Shown: in pieces, positions 26,325 through 34,980 of the stretch | Layout: each line of letters starts with the position of its first letter | Position numbering within the stretch: position 1 is the first letter of the stretch | Assembly (NCBI GenBank): GCA_964645765.1 | Contig: CAZYBE010000010.1 | Coordinates: 1-64,000, forward strand | From: CAZGMN01 sp964645765 | Lineage (GTDB): Bacteria > Acidobacteriota > Aminicenantia > Aminicenantales > Aminicenantaceae | Direction of reading: 5' to 3' | DNA: 64,000 nt | Translations under genes and position numbers: made by a program | Notes under the pieces: model-generated | Told to the model about the DNA's origin: nothing | Database searches by the model: none | What the model saw: the letters and a program-made list of their open reading frames with translations, nothing else

Positions 26325-28073
26325 TTAGCGCGCAGCAAACTGTGCCTTGGCCGCAGGCCGCAAAAAGGTTTTCAAAACAAGCCAGATAACCCCAATAGAG
26401 AGGAAGAGGAGAAGCAAGTCGGCGACAATCAGCACATAATTCATTTTATTGATGTAATTGAGGAGCAGGATGCCGAGTGAAGCGATGGTTGTGGCTATCA
26501 TGAAAATGGCCGGGATGAGAGTGAACAAATTCTTTTTCTTTCGAAGAAGAAGCCAGGCTGAGACAGCAAGAAGAGTGAGCGCCGCCAAGAGCTGATTAGC
26601 TGTGCCAAAAATCGGCCAGAGGGAGCTGAAGGCGTTTGTATAAGCCAGAATCCACATCAATAAAACAGCCAGCCCTGAATTGAACCAAAAGTTCTTGAGA
26701 AAGGCCGGCGGCTTCTTGAAGAGAATGCTCCAGAGCTCCTCAAAGAGATAGCGGTTGAGACGGACGGCTGCGTCGAGGGTGGTGATCACGAATCCTTCGA
26801 CAAGTAGAATTCCGAAGACCGTGGCGAGTGCAACCGGAATACCCAGACCGAGGTTAATCAAATGTCCGGCCGCCAAGGAAAATCCCAAGATCGGATTTGA
26901 TTTAACGGCCGGGTCTACGGGCCAAACGATGGATTTGTAATCCAGAAAGTTCATGGCTCCGCCAAGGGCAAGCAGCACACAGACCGCAAGGACCGATTCA
27001 AGAAGCATGGCATTATAGCCAACCCGACGCGCATCCGTTTCCTTTGCCAGTTGTTTTCCGGTGGTTCCTCCTGCCACCAGGGCATGAAACCCAGAAATCG
27101 CTCCACAGGCAATCGTGCAAAACATCATCGGCCAGATCAAGCCAAGGCTCTGAATTCCTTCTTTGAGGTTAAAGCTCGGCATTGAAACCGATAGCCCTCT
27201 GAACCCTGTGCTGAAGATGGAGACAATCATCAGCAGAATTCCACCATAAAGAATCTGAACATTGATGAAGTCTCTTGGCTGAAGGATGACCCAGACCGGA
27301 ACTCCGGCGGCAAAAAGGACATAAATGGAGATGATGACCATCCAGTGAGTCGGCGTCAGGGTGACAGGATAGGCAATGCCTAACAAAACTGAGACAACAC
27401 AGATTGCCGAAGCAAGGATATAAGCGATGATGGTCTTAATTTTTTTTCGGTAGATGAGCCAGCCCAGGAAAGGCGAGGAGAGGGTGATGATGATGACCGA
27501 CATCGAGGCGATGCCTCCGATTCTCCCCATGGCCACACCATCCTTAACCACAGTCTTAAGAAATGTCTTGCCTGCAGTCACTCCGATTTTACTCAGTGGC
27601 CAGAGCGAGGTGAGTGAGATGGCTGTGGCACTCAAAAATGATGAAGTGACAAGGACAATCATGACGATAGTAAAAGCGATGAAGAGATTGAAACCTGAGT
27701 TGCCGAGAGTCCTCCGCGCCACTTCGGCCATTGACTTTCCGCCTTCCCGCATGCTGACAAAGAGGCTGGTAAAGTCATGGACAGCGCCGATGAAAATTGC
27801 ACCAAGCACAACCCAGAGCCAGGCCGGGACGAAGCCGTAAAGGATGGCCATGGTCGGGCCGAGGATTGGGCCTGCGCCGGCAATCGCTGAAAAATGATGG
27901 GCAAAGACAACGTAGGTCTTGGTCGGGACATAGTCACGGCCGTCGTTGAACTTTACCGCAGGCGTTTGAACCTTTGGGTCTTCTCCGAGCTTGCGAGCGA
28001 TGTAGCGCGAATAAAATCGGCTGCCAAGCCAGAAGGCTATGGCGGCAGCAGCAAGATAAATAAGAACATTCAT
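26325..28073 (-). CDS. cstA: Carbon starvation protein CstA family transporter
   Basis: A 582-residue polytopic membrane protein of the CstA family, which imports pyruvate or peptides in enterobacteria. Recognisable segments are FAHHFSAIAGAGPILGPT, HDFTSLFVSMREGGKSMAEV, SGFHALVAGGTTGKQLAKETDARRVGYNAM and LPFGTANQL-like SLWPIFGTANQLLAALTL. Start ATG 28073 lies five bases after GGAGG; an earlier in-frame ATG at 28085 would place that site inside the gene. No regulator lies beside it. Exported peptidases nearby are compatible with growth on peptides. Confidence 0.93.
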   Translation of the reverse strand: MNVLIYLAAAAIAFWLGSRFYSRYIARKLGEDPKVQTPAVKFNDGRDYVPTKTYVVFAHHFSAIAGAGPILGPTMAILYGFVPAWLWVVLGAIFIGAVHDFTSLFVSMREGGKSMAEVARRTLGNSGFNLFIAFTIVMIVLVTSSFLSATAISLTSLWPLSKIGVTAGKTFLKTVVKDGVAMGRIGGIASMSVIIITLSSPFLGWLIYRKKIKTIIAYILASAICVVSVLLGIAYPVTLTPTHWMVIISIYVLFAAGVPVWVILQPRDFINVQILYGGILLMIVSIFSTGFRGLSVSMPSFNLKEGIQSLGLIWPMMFCTIACGAISGFHALVAGGTTGKQLAKETDARRVGYNAMLLESVLAVCVLLALGGAMNFLDYKSIVWPVDPAVKSNPILGFSLAAGHLINLGLGIPVALATVFGILLVEGFVITTLDAAVRLNRYLFEELWSILFKKPPAFLKNFWFNSGLAVLLMWILAYTNAFSSLWPIFGTANQLLAALTLLAVSAWLLLRKKKNLFTLIPAIFMIATTIASLGILLLNYINKMNYVLIVADLLLLFLSIGVIWLVLKTFLRPAAKAQFAAR

Positions 28074-28222
28074 CCTGTCCTCCATTCTTCAGACAAGAGA
28101 GAGACACGGCTCAAAAGCAGCGGAATTCACATATAGCACAGTGAAAAATCGATGTCAAAAAGTGTGATTAGAATAGGTTTTGGGCAACAGCCTCGCTCCC
28201 AATTGTTCTGTAAAATTTTTAT

Positions 28223-28251
28223 TTGACAATAAAATACTAGAATTTTATAGT
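28223..28251 (+). promoter_or_regulatory. Promoter of selenoprotein gene 2
   Basis: Consensus TTGACA (28223-28228), a 17-bp spacer and TATAGT (28246-28251). The start site would be only about 12 bases before ATG 28270. The gene also has a near-perfect AAGGAGGTGA ribosome site, so strong expression is likely. Confidence 0.65.
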
Positions 28252-28269
28252 TTAGCGAAGGAGGTGAGC

Positions 28270-29793
28270 ATGAAAAAAATTGCTTCGCTATCGATTCTTC
28301 TTTTATTCGCCTCCGCGGCTTTCGGGCAGGCCTGGTTTAAGGGAACTCTTGACGAAGTCCTGGCCAAGGCGAAAAGTGAGAAAAAGCTGGTTCTCATTGA
28401 TTTCTACTCGAGTGGCTGAGGGTCATGTCGACTGCTGGGTCAGCAGTTCTTCGCCAATCAAAAATTTCAGGATTTTCTGAACTCAAACTTTGTTCTCTTC
28501 CTGGCCGCAAGGGGAGAGAAAGCGGGTGATGAGGCTTTCAAGAAATTTAATGTCGCCGCTACCCCAACCGTCCTCATGCTCGACAGCGACGGCTCAGAGA
28601 TTGACTGGCATGTCGGCTATGGTCCCCCGCCTGAGAAATACCAGGAGAAGGTTGAGAACAGCCTAAAAGGCATCGACACCTTCAAATCCCTCTCGGAAAG
28701 ATACGCCAAAGACTCCAAGAATATCGAGGTTGTCTTCAAGCTCGCTCAAAAAGTCGATGATCGCTATAGCCCTTATGACCCTCAAAACCGTGAAAAAATT
28801 TTAAAGCTGTACAATGAGGTCCTGGCCCTTGACCCTGAAGGAAAACTGGGCACAACAGACTATGAGGACAAGAAGGTCACCTTCACTGAATACGCGGAAT
28901 TTTCAATCGGCGTCTTAGCCTATCGGAGTGATAAAAGAGACCCTGAACCGCTCAAGGCTTATCTAAAAAAATATCCCCAGAGCCCGATGCTGAGAGACGC
29001 TTACATGTACTTAGCTTTATACTATATGAACTTCAGCTCAAAAGAAGAAGCGACAAAGTTCTTTGAAGATTACGTTTCCAAATACCCTGATGAGCCATAT
29101 GCTCTCAGTTACTATGTTTCAAGAATCATCAGGGATAAAGACAATCTCGACAGAGGGATTGAGCTGGCAAAGAAAATCAATGAAATCATGAAGTACAACA
29201 CCGCTCCTCGCTATACGAAGAACCTTGCAGAACTCTATATCCTTAAAGGAGAGCCTGAGAAGGCAGATGAAGCTTACGGAAAAGACTATATGGAAGGAAA
29301 GTTGACCAGTCTCTCTTACGACCTCGTCGATTATGCCAACTTCTGGGTCAACCAGAAAAAAAACCATGAAAGTGCAGTCGCGATGGCGGAAAATGCGGTC
29401 AGGCTCAACCCCGATAACTCTTACATCCTCCAGCAGGCTGCCGGAGTTTACTGCAAGCTTAATAAGACTGAGAAGGCTCTGGAAATCTATGGGCCTGAGT
29501 TCATCAAGAAACACATGGAAGAATCAAATTATTTAGGGGGCTACGCGCGATTCTGGACAAATCAGGGGAAAAATCTGGAAAGCGCCCTTGAAGGTGCCAA
29601 GAAAGCGGTTGAGCTCGCACCTACGGCCTTTTCCTGGGATGCCCTGAGCGCTGTTGACTTGAAAATGAAAAATTACAACGAGGCCCTCAAGGCTGCAGAA
29701 AAAGCTTTGGAACTCTCAGAAGAACAATACAAGGACCGTTTCAAGAAGAGAATAGAAGACATCAAAAAAGCCATGGCTGAAGGAAAGAAATAA
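28270..29793 (+). CDS. Exported selenoprotein: Sec thioredoxin-like domain + TPR (paralog 2)
   Basis: One 507-residue gene when the TGA at 28417-28419 is read as Sec50. Signal peptide MKKIASLSILLLFASAAFGQ; thioredoxin-like part with LVLIDFYSSG then U-G-S-C (U50, C53), RLLGQQFFANQKF, and cis-Pro VAATPTVLMLDSDG. From about residue 135 it consists of TPR-type helical hairpins carrying repeated FWVNQ/FWTNQGKNLESALEGAKKAV units. The start has an ideal Shine-Dalgarno site and a consensus promoter, so the short frame before TGA is clearly translated. It is most similar to paralog 1, with Sec at the same residue number. Likely periplasmic redox enzyme; partner unknown. The usual annotation would start at 28576, losing the active site. 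Confidence 0.92.
28417..28447 (+). promoter_or_regulatory. In-frame UGA plus SECIS-like hairpin of selenoprotein 2
   Basis: The TGA (28417-28419) is followed after 11 nt by ACTGCTGGGTCAGCAGT (28431-28447), identical to the hairpin in paralog 1: 7-bp stem, loop GGT. The bases between differ (GGGTCATGTCG against GGGTCGTGTGT), while stem and spacing are fixed. Confidence 0.75.
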
Positions 29794-29893
29794 TCTCCAG
29801 ACATACCATAGCCGTTAAAACAAAAGCATAGAGCGGATGCTATCTGAAAAGCCAAATGCCTATTGTCTGCAAACTTAAAAAGTCGCCTGCTGC

Positions 29894-29921
29894 TTGTCTG
29901 CGGCTCGGATGATGATATAAT
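29894..29921 (+). promoter_or_regulatory. Possible promoter of the pst operon
   Basis: TTGTCT (29894-29899), 16-bp spacer, perfect TATAAT (29916-29921). It lies about 80 bases before the chosen pstS start. No clear Pho-box repeats were seen beside it. Confidence 0.5.
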
Positions 29922-29999
29922 TGTCGATTGATCGGGCCGAAGTCCATCTCCAGACACTATTGCCCGATCCCCGTAAGAAAAGCTTATAAAAGAGGAAAA

Positions 30000-30830
30000 T
30001 TGCAGACAAGATATAAAAAAAATTCAGGAATCTTTTATCCCCATCCTTCCTTTTTCATTCTTCCCTTAATTCTTGTTATGACCTCTGGCTGTTCTCGAAG
30101 TGCTTCGCAAAAAGGCTTAATCGTGGCCGGGTCAACGAGTGTCCAGCCTTTTGCTGACAAATGGGCTGAAGACTACATGATTAAATATCGCGGCCGCATA
30201 GTGAATGTCCAGGGCGGGGGTTCGAGCGCAGGCATTCAGGCCGCAAGATGCGGCGCTGCTGATATCGGCACTTCTTCTCGAGAACTGAAGCCCGAAGAAA
30301 AAGATTTAAATGAAATCGTAGTTGCCAGGGATGGCCTGGCTGTTATCGTCCATCCAACGAATAAAATTACAGGCCTCAGCTTAGAAGAGGTCAAAGAGAT
30401 ATTTTCTGGGAATATCAGAAACTGGAAAATCTTCGGAGGAAAAGATAAAACCATTACTGTCGTCACCCGCGAAGAAGGTTCGGGTACGCGGGGTGCTTTT
30501 CAAGAAATGGTCATGGGAAAAGTTCGGATTCTTAAAGGCGCAATTGTTGAGGATTCAAACGGCACTGTCAGAGAGATTGTTGCCAGCGACCCTCATTCCA
30601 TCGGATACATCTCCTTAGGGCTCGTCGATGAGAGAGTGAAAGCTCTGGACTTGGACGGAGTCGCGGCCAGTGAGCAAAATATTCTCGACAAGCACTACAA
30701 GCTCGTCCGGCCTTTTTTATTTATCACCAGCGGCCCGCCAAGCCCTGAGGCGAAACATTTTATAGATTTTATCCTTTCTGAGGAAGGACAGCAGTTGGCA
30801 AGACAAAAAGGATTGATTGCTGTCCGCTAG
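30000..30830 (+). CDS. pstS: Phosphate-binding lipoprotein PstS
   Basis: Captures phosphate in the periplasm for the PstCAB transporter. From TTG 30000 the product is 276 residues with a lipoprotein signal: basic start, hydrophobic FFILPLILVM, then T-S-G-C with the lipidated Cys at 31. GAGG lies four bases before the TTG. PBP-fold motifs: GSTSVQPFADKW, VQGGGSSAGIQA, GTSSRELKPEE, REEGSGTRGAF (phosphate contacts) and SIGYISLG. Upstream in-frame codons exist but would bury the signal. It overlaps or abuts pstC, so a single operon is expected. Confidence 0.92.
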   Translation: MQTRYKKNSGIFYPHPSFFILPLILVMTSGCSRSASQKGLIVAGSTSVQPFADKWAEDYMIKYRGRIVNVQGGGSSAGIQAARCGAADIGTSSRELKPEEKDLNEIVVARDGLAVIVHPTNKITGLSLEEVKEIFSGNIRNWKIFGGKDKTITVVTREEGSGTRGAFQEMVMGKVRILKGAIVEDSNGTVREIVASDPHSIGYISLGLVDERVKALDLDGVAASEQNILDKHYKLVRPFLFITSGPPSPEAKHFIDFILSEEGQQLARQKGLIAVR

Positions 30831-30840
30831 AAATCGCAAA

Positions 30841-31698
30841 ATGAACGACCTGCGGAGAAATGAAAGATTAATTCATATAGCGCTGTTAGTCGTGGCTTTC
30901 TCCGCTGTTTCCGCCCTGGTGATAATAACGCTTTTCATCTTCAAGGAAGGCACACCCATTCTATTTAAATATGGATTTAAAAACTTCCTCTTGGGCCTCA
31001 ACTGGTATCCCAGTGAACAGAGTTTCGGTTTATTGCCGATGATTCTCGGCTCGCTCATGGTGACTCTTGGGGCGCTTATCATAGGAGTTCCTTTTGGCCT
31101 GGGCTGTGCCATCTTCTTGACTCAATTTTCCTCCAAGCGCTTTCGCCAGGTCATCAAGCCCATTATCGAGCTCTTAGCCGGGATTCCTTCAGTTGTCTAT
31201 GGTTTCATGGGGGTTGTTATACTTGTTCCTTTTATTCGAAAGACTTTTGGAGGACCAGGGCTTTCTGTTCTTGCTGCCTCCATCATTCTCGGCATTATGA
31301 TCTTGCCCACCATCATCAGCATTTCCATTGACTCCCTGTTAGCCCTGCCCCCGACTTACCGAGAAGGCTCTATTGCCTTGGGAGCCACACCCTGGCAAAC
31401 CACAAAAATGGTCCTCCTCCCGGCTGCTCGTTCTGGAATTATTGCCAGCATTATCCTGGGCATGGGCCGGGCTATTGGCGAGACAATGGCTGTGATTATG
31501 ATAGCGGGGAATGCGATCTCGATTCCTCACTCTATCCTTGACCCGGTAAGGACGCTCACTTCTAATATTGCTCTGGAAATGGGCTATGCCAGCGGCGAGC
31601 ACCGGCAAGCTCTATTTGCCACTGGAGTTATCCTCTTTATCATCATCATGATCCTTAACACGGTTGCCAACCTGACAGCAGCAAGGAGAAGGCCATAA
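30841..31698 (+). CDS. pstC: Phosphate ABC transporter permease PstC
   Basis: A 285-residue inner-membrane permease with six predicted helices. Family marks are the FLLGLNWYPSEQSFGLLPMI segment before the second helix, ELLAGIPSVVYGFMG, and the ATPase-coupling EAA-like loop PTYREGSIALGATPWQT. ATG 30841 lies 10 bases after the pstS stop; a TTG at 30817 inside pstS is an alternative. Operon order is the standard S-C-A-B. Confidence 0.95.
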   Translation: MNDLRRNERLIHIALLVVAFSAVSALVIITLFIFKEGTPILFKYGFKNFLLGLNWYPSEQSFGLLPMILGSLMVTLGALIIGVPFGLGCAIFLTQFSSKRFRQVIKPIIELLAGIPSVVYGFMGVVILVPFIRKTFGGPGLSVLAASIILGIMILPTIISISIDSLLALPPTYREGSIALGATPWQTTKMVLLPAARSGIIASIILGMGRAIGETMAVIMIAGNAISIPHSILDPVRTLTSNIALEMGYASGEHRQALFATGVILFIIIMILNTVANLTAARRRP

Positions 31699-31701
31699 AA
31701 A

Positions 31702-32538
31702 ATGTATTTTAATCCGAGAAAAGAACAGAAATTTATTAAGATTCTCCTCTGGGCGTTCACTTTGATCACCATCTTTACTTTATTTTTTATCCTGTTTTTT
31801 ATCCTAAAAAACGGGCTGCCCGTATTGAGTCTTTCCTTTTTAACCACCAATCCAAAGGATATGGGGAAAAGCGGGGGGATTTTCTCGACGATTATCGGGA
31901 CTATCGCCTTAACCATTATGGCCATCCTGATCGCTACGCCTTTGGGCGTGGGCAGCGCTATTTATTTGAATGAATATACCCGTGAAAATAGAATCACTCG
32001 AATCATTCGCTTCGGCGCAGATTGCTTGGCTGGAATTCCCTCGATTATTTTTGGACTATTTGGTTTTATCCTGTTTGTCACCAAATTGAAGCTTGGCTGG
32101 TCTATTCTCAGCGGCAGCCTCACTTTAGCTTTCATGATCTTGCCCACCATTATCCGCACCAGCGAAGAGGCGATGAAATGCGTCCCCCGTTCTTATCGAG
32201 ATGTCAGTTATTCTCTGGGCAGCACAAAATGGCAGATGGTGACAAAGGTCGTTCTTCCTTCTGCCCTTCCAGGAATTATCACCGGCATCATTTTAAGCGC
32301 GGGCCGCAGCATCGGCGAAACAGCGGCAGTGATTTTTACTGCCGGCAGCGCCCTGCGCATCCCGACATCAATTTTCTCTTCTTCGCGCACCATGGCTGTT
32401 CATTTTTATGTTTTAGCCAGAGAAGGGATTTCCCTCGATAATGCTTATGGGACTGCGGCCATATTGATCATCGCTATTCTCATCATCAATATCATCACTT
32501 ACCGCCTCATGTATCGATTCATGAAAAAATATGCCTGA
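31702..32538 (+). CDS. pstA: Phosphate ABC transporter permease PstA
   Basis: A 278-residue permease pairing with PstC. It contains GGIFSTIIGTIALTIMAI, the periplasmic loop YLNEYTRENRITRI, GIPSIIFGLFGF, and the coupling helix CVPRSYRDVSYSLGSTKWQ. ISAGRSIGETAAVIFTAG-like sequence (LSAGRSIGETAAVIFTAG) is conserved in PstA. It starts three bases after pstC and its TGA overlaps the ATG of the first pstB. Confidence 0.95.
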   Translation: MYFNPRKEQKFIKILLWAFTLITIFTLFFILFFILKNGLPVLSLSFLTTNPKDMGKSGGIFSTIIGTIALTIMAILIATPLGVGSAIYLNEYTRENRITRIIRFGADCLAGIPSIIFGLFGFILFVTKLKLGWSILSGSLTLAFMILPTIIRTSEEAMKCVPRSYRDVSYSLGSTKWQMVTKVVLPSALPGIITGIILSAGRSIGETAAVIFTAGSALRIPTSIFSSSRTMAVHFYVLAREGISLDNAYGTAAILIIAILIINIITYRLMYRFMKKYA

Positions 32539-33314
32539 TGGAGGAAAAGTTTTACATGGACAGAGTCGCTGTCAGGGCTAAAAATTTTTATCACTATTTT
32601 AGAAATATCCAGAGCTTAAAAAATATAAACATTGAAATCTTTGGGAATGAAATCTTTGGCATCATCGGACCGGCAGGAAGCGGCAAGTCAACATTCTTAC
32701 GGGCCTTGAATCGGCTCAATGACTTTGATGCTGGCTCAAGGGTTGAAGGGAGCATTGAAATAGACGGCAAAGATATCTACGGCCCTGATATCAATGTTGT
32801 CGAGTTGAGGCGAAAACTGGGAATGGTCTTTGCAACTCCTGTGCCCCTGCCGCGCTCCATCTATGAGAATGTGGTCTTTGGCTCCAGAATGGCAGGAGTG
32901 AGAGGCAAGAAAAAACTTAACGAGTTGGCCGTCAACAGCCTCATCCAGACCTCTCTTTGGGACGAAGTCAAGGACAGGCTCAATTCCAGCGCTCTGAAAC
33001 TCTCAGGCGGCCAACAACAGAGACTCTGCATAGCCAGAGTATTAGCCTTGATGCCTGACTTTATCCTCCTTGACGAGCCCTGTTCAGGTCTGGACCCGAT
33101 TTCGACAGCGAAGATCGAGGATTCGCTTCTGAAACTCAAAAAAAGATACACGATTATCTTGGTCACGAACAATATCAAACAGGCTGCCAGAATAGCTGAC
33201 CGCACGGCTTTTTTCCTTAATGGCGAAATCATCGAGGTCGGAGTCACTGATAAATTTTTTACCGCGCCGAGCGACCAGAGAACAAATGATTATATTTCAG
33301 GAAGATTTGGTTAA
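32538..33314 (+). CDS. pstB: Phosphate ABC transporter ATPase PstB, copy 1 (degenerate catalytic residues)
   Basis: A 258-residue ABC ATPase with intact Walker A (GPAGSGKST), signature LSGGQQQ and Walker B (FILLDEP). Two catalytic positions differ from the family: the Q-loop reads MVFATP with Ala99 in place of Gln, and the H-switch reads VTNN with Asn211 in place of His. Its own ATP site is therefore probably inactive or slow. The next gene is a second PstB with those residues intact but a changed signature. The start overlaps pstA; Met at 32556 is an alternative. Confidence 0.92.
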   Translation: MEEKFYMDRVAVRAKNFYHYFRNIQSLKNINIEIFGNEIFGIIGPAGSGKSTFLRALNRLNDFDAGSRVEGSIEIDGKDIYGPDINVVELRRKLGMVFATPVPLPRSIYENVVFGSRMAGVRGKKKLNELAVNSLIQTSLWDEVKDRLNSSALKLSGGQQQRLCIARVLALMPDFILLDEPCSGLDPISTAKIEDSLLKLKKRYTIILVTNNIKQAARIADRTAFFLNGEIIEVGVTDKFFTAPSDQRTNDYISGRFG

Positions 33315-33322
33315 TATTGTCG

Positions 33323-34075
33323 ATGAGCATCATTGAAATAAAGAATCTCTCAGTCTTCTATGGCAAATTTCAGGCTTTAAAAGATATCTCTCTCGAAATC
33401 GAGCAGCAGAAAATCACAGCGCTCATCGGCCCTTCAGGCTGCGGCAAAACCACATTCTTACGCGCTCTGAACCGAATGAACGACCTTGTCGAGGGTGCCA
33501 GCACAACAGGCCGTGTCCTTGTCAACGGAAAAGATATCTACGAGCCGGGAGTGGATTTGCTCGAACTCCGAAAAAAAGTCGGCATGGTCTTTCAAAGGCC
33601 AAATCCTTTTCCCTTGAGCATTTATGATAATGTGACCTACGGCCTTAGAGTGCACGGGATCTTAAAGGAAAAAAAAGTCAAGGAGAAGCTCAGATGGAGC
33701 CTGGAGTCAGTCCATCTCTGGGAGGAAGTCAGAGAGAACCTCGAATCCAATGCGCTTTCGCTCTCCGGAGAGCAGCAGCAAAGACTCTGCATCGCCCGAT
33801 TGGTGGCTATCGAGCCTGAGATATTGCTGATGGACGAGCCCTGTTCGGCCCTTGACCCTATTGCCACTTCAAAAATTGAAAACCTGATGAATGAATTGAA
33901 GAAACGCTACACGATTGTCATTGTCACCCACAACATGCAGCAGGCGGCCCGCGTTTCTGATTACGCCGGATATTTCTTTTTGGGAGAATTGGTTGAGTTT
34001 GGCGAGACGGAGCAGATTTTCACCAACCCTAAAGAGCCTCGAACAGAAGATTACATTACAGGGAGATTCGGATAA
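33323..34075 (+). CDS. pstB: Phosphate ABC transporter ATPase PstB, copy 2 (altered signature)
   Basis: A 250-residue paralog of the preceding ATPase. Walker A (GPSGCGKTT), Q-loop (MVFQRPNPFP), Walker B (LLMDEP) and H-switch (VTHNMQQA) are all normal. The signature reads LSGEQQQ, with Glu150 replacing the second Gly. Together the two copies can form one consensus ATP site (this Walker/H-loop with copy 1 signature) and one degenerate site. ATG 33323 is chosen; TTG 33317 is in frame. No phoU follows, although phoU usually ends this operon. Confidence 0.92.
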   Translation: MSIIEIKNLSVFYGKFQALKDISLEIEQQKITALIGPSGCGKTTFLRALNRMNDLVEGASTTGRVLVNGKDIYEPGVDLLELRKKVGMVFQRPNPFPLSIYDNVTYGLRVHGILKEKKVKEKLRWSLESVHLWEEVRENLESNALSLSGEQQQRLCIARLVAIEPEILLMDEPCSALDPIATSKIENLMNELKKRYTIVIVTHNMQQAARVSDYAGYFFLGELVEFGETEQIFTNPKEPRTEDYITGRFG

Positions 34076-34248
34076 TCAAACAAGCTATGAGCTCTGATTT
34101 ATCAGCGATTGCAGAGGAGGAAGAAAGAAATAATTTTCTTTTCTTTGGCTTCATACAGTCTGAAACCGCTTATTTTAGTTTGATCAATTTTTGAGAGTAA
34201 AGAGATATTTTCGTTTGAAGGAAAGAGATAATTTCCGGTTGAGGCCGA

Positions 34249-34980
34249 TTATCCCTCTTTCAGCTTGAACGTTTTAGCTGTAATCAGCGAGCAGACAAGC
34301 AAGCACCCAGTCACCACCCCAAGGCTCACAATTTCATCGCTCAATCCCTTGCCCTGGACCATGATTTCTTGCATCACCTTTATGAAATGATACAGGGGAC
34401 TGCCTTTGGCCACAGTCTGAAGAAACTTGGGAAGAATAAAAATCGGGATGAAAGCTCCGCTTAGAAAAGAAAGGGGAGTAAAGAGGACGTTGGAGACGGC
34501 AATGGATGCCTCATACGTCTTGGAGAAGCTGGCAACGATTCCTCCTACGGAAATCATGGAAAGGACCCCTATCACTAAAACTATGCTCAGTGCAACAAAG
34601 CTTCCCTTGACTTTGACTTTATAAAAGATCAGGGCGAGGATGAATAAGAATACAGCCTGAAAAATGACCATGAAGAAGCGGGAAGCCAGAAGCCCATAGA
34701 TGTAGGTCCGCGCCGGCAGAGGAGTGATTCCTATTCTCTTCAAGATTCCGGATTCCCGGTAGAAGGCCAGGACTGCCCCGACTCCATAAAGGGCGTTGGA
34801 AAAAGCGACGATGGAAATGAGCATAGGAATTAAGTAAGAAAAATAATTTGGCTCCTTCCCCCAGATGCTGCCAAAGAGGAAAAGGAGAAACAGGGGAAAG
34901 AGAAAAGTGAAAAAAACAGCAATCTTCTGTCTGAAAAATAACTTGGTCTCGATTACTGCAATCTTGGCGAGCTTCTTCAT
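34249..34980 (-). CDS. ABC-2 type permease
   Basis: A 243-residue membrane subunit with six helices of the ABC2_membrane type (KLAKIAVIETKLFFRQKIAVFFTFLFPLF at the start, YRESGILKRIGITPLPARTYIYG, LSFLSGAFIPIFILP). Such permeases export drugs, lipids or polysaccharide parts with a separate ATPase. It overlaps the ATPase gene by four bases. It is about half the length of the permeases after 48.9 kb and lacks their tail, so it belongs to another subfamily. Confidence 0.88.
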   Translation of the reverse strand: MKKLAKIAVIETKLFFRQKIAVFFTFLFPLFLLFLFGSIWGKEPNYFSYLIPMLISIVAFSNALYGVGAVLAFYRESGILKRIGITPLPARTYIYGLLASRFFMVIFQAVFLFILALIFYKVKVKGSFVALSIVLVIGVLSMISVGGIVASFSKTYEASIAVSNVLFTPLSFLSGAFIPIFILPKFLQTVAKGSPLYHFIKVMQEIMVQGKGLSDEIVSLGVVTGCLLVCSLITAKTFKLKEG

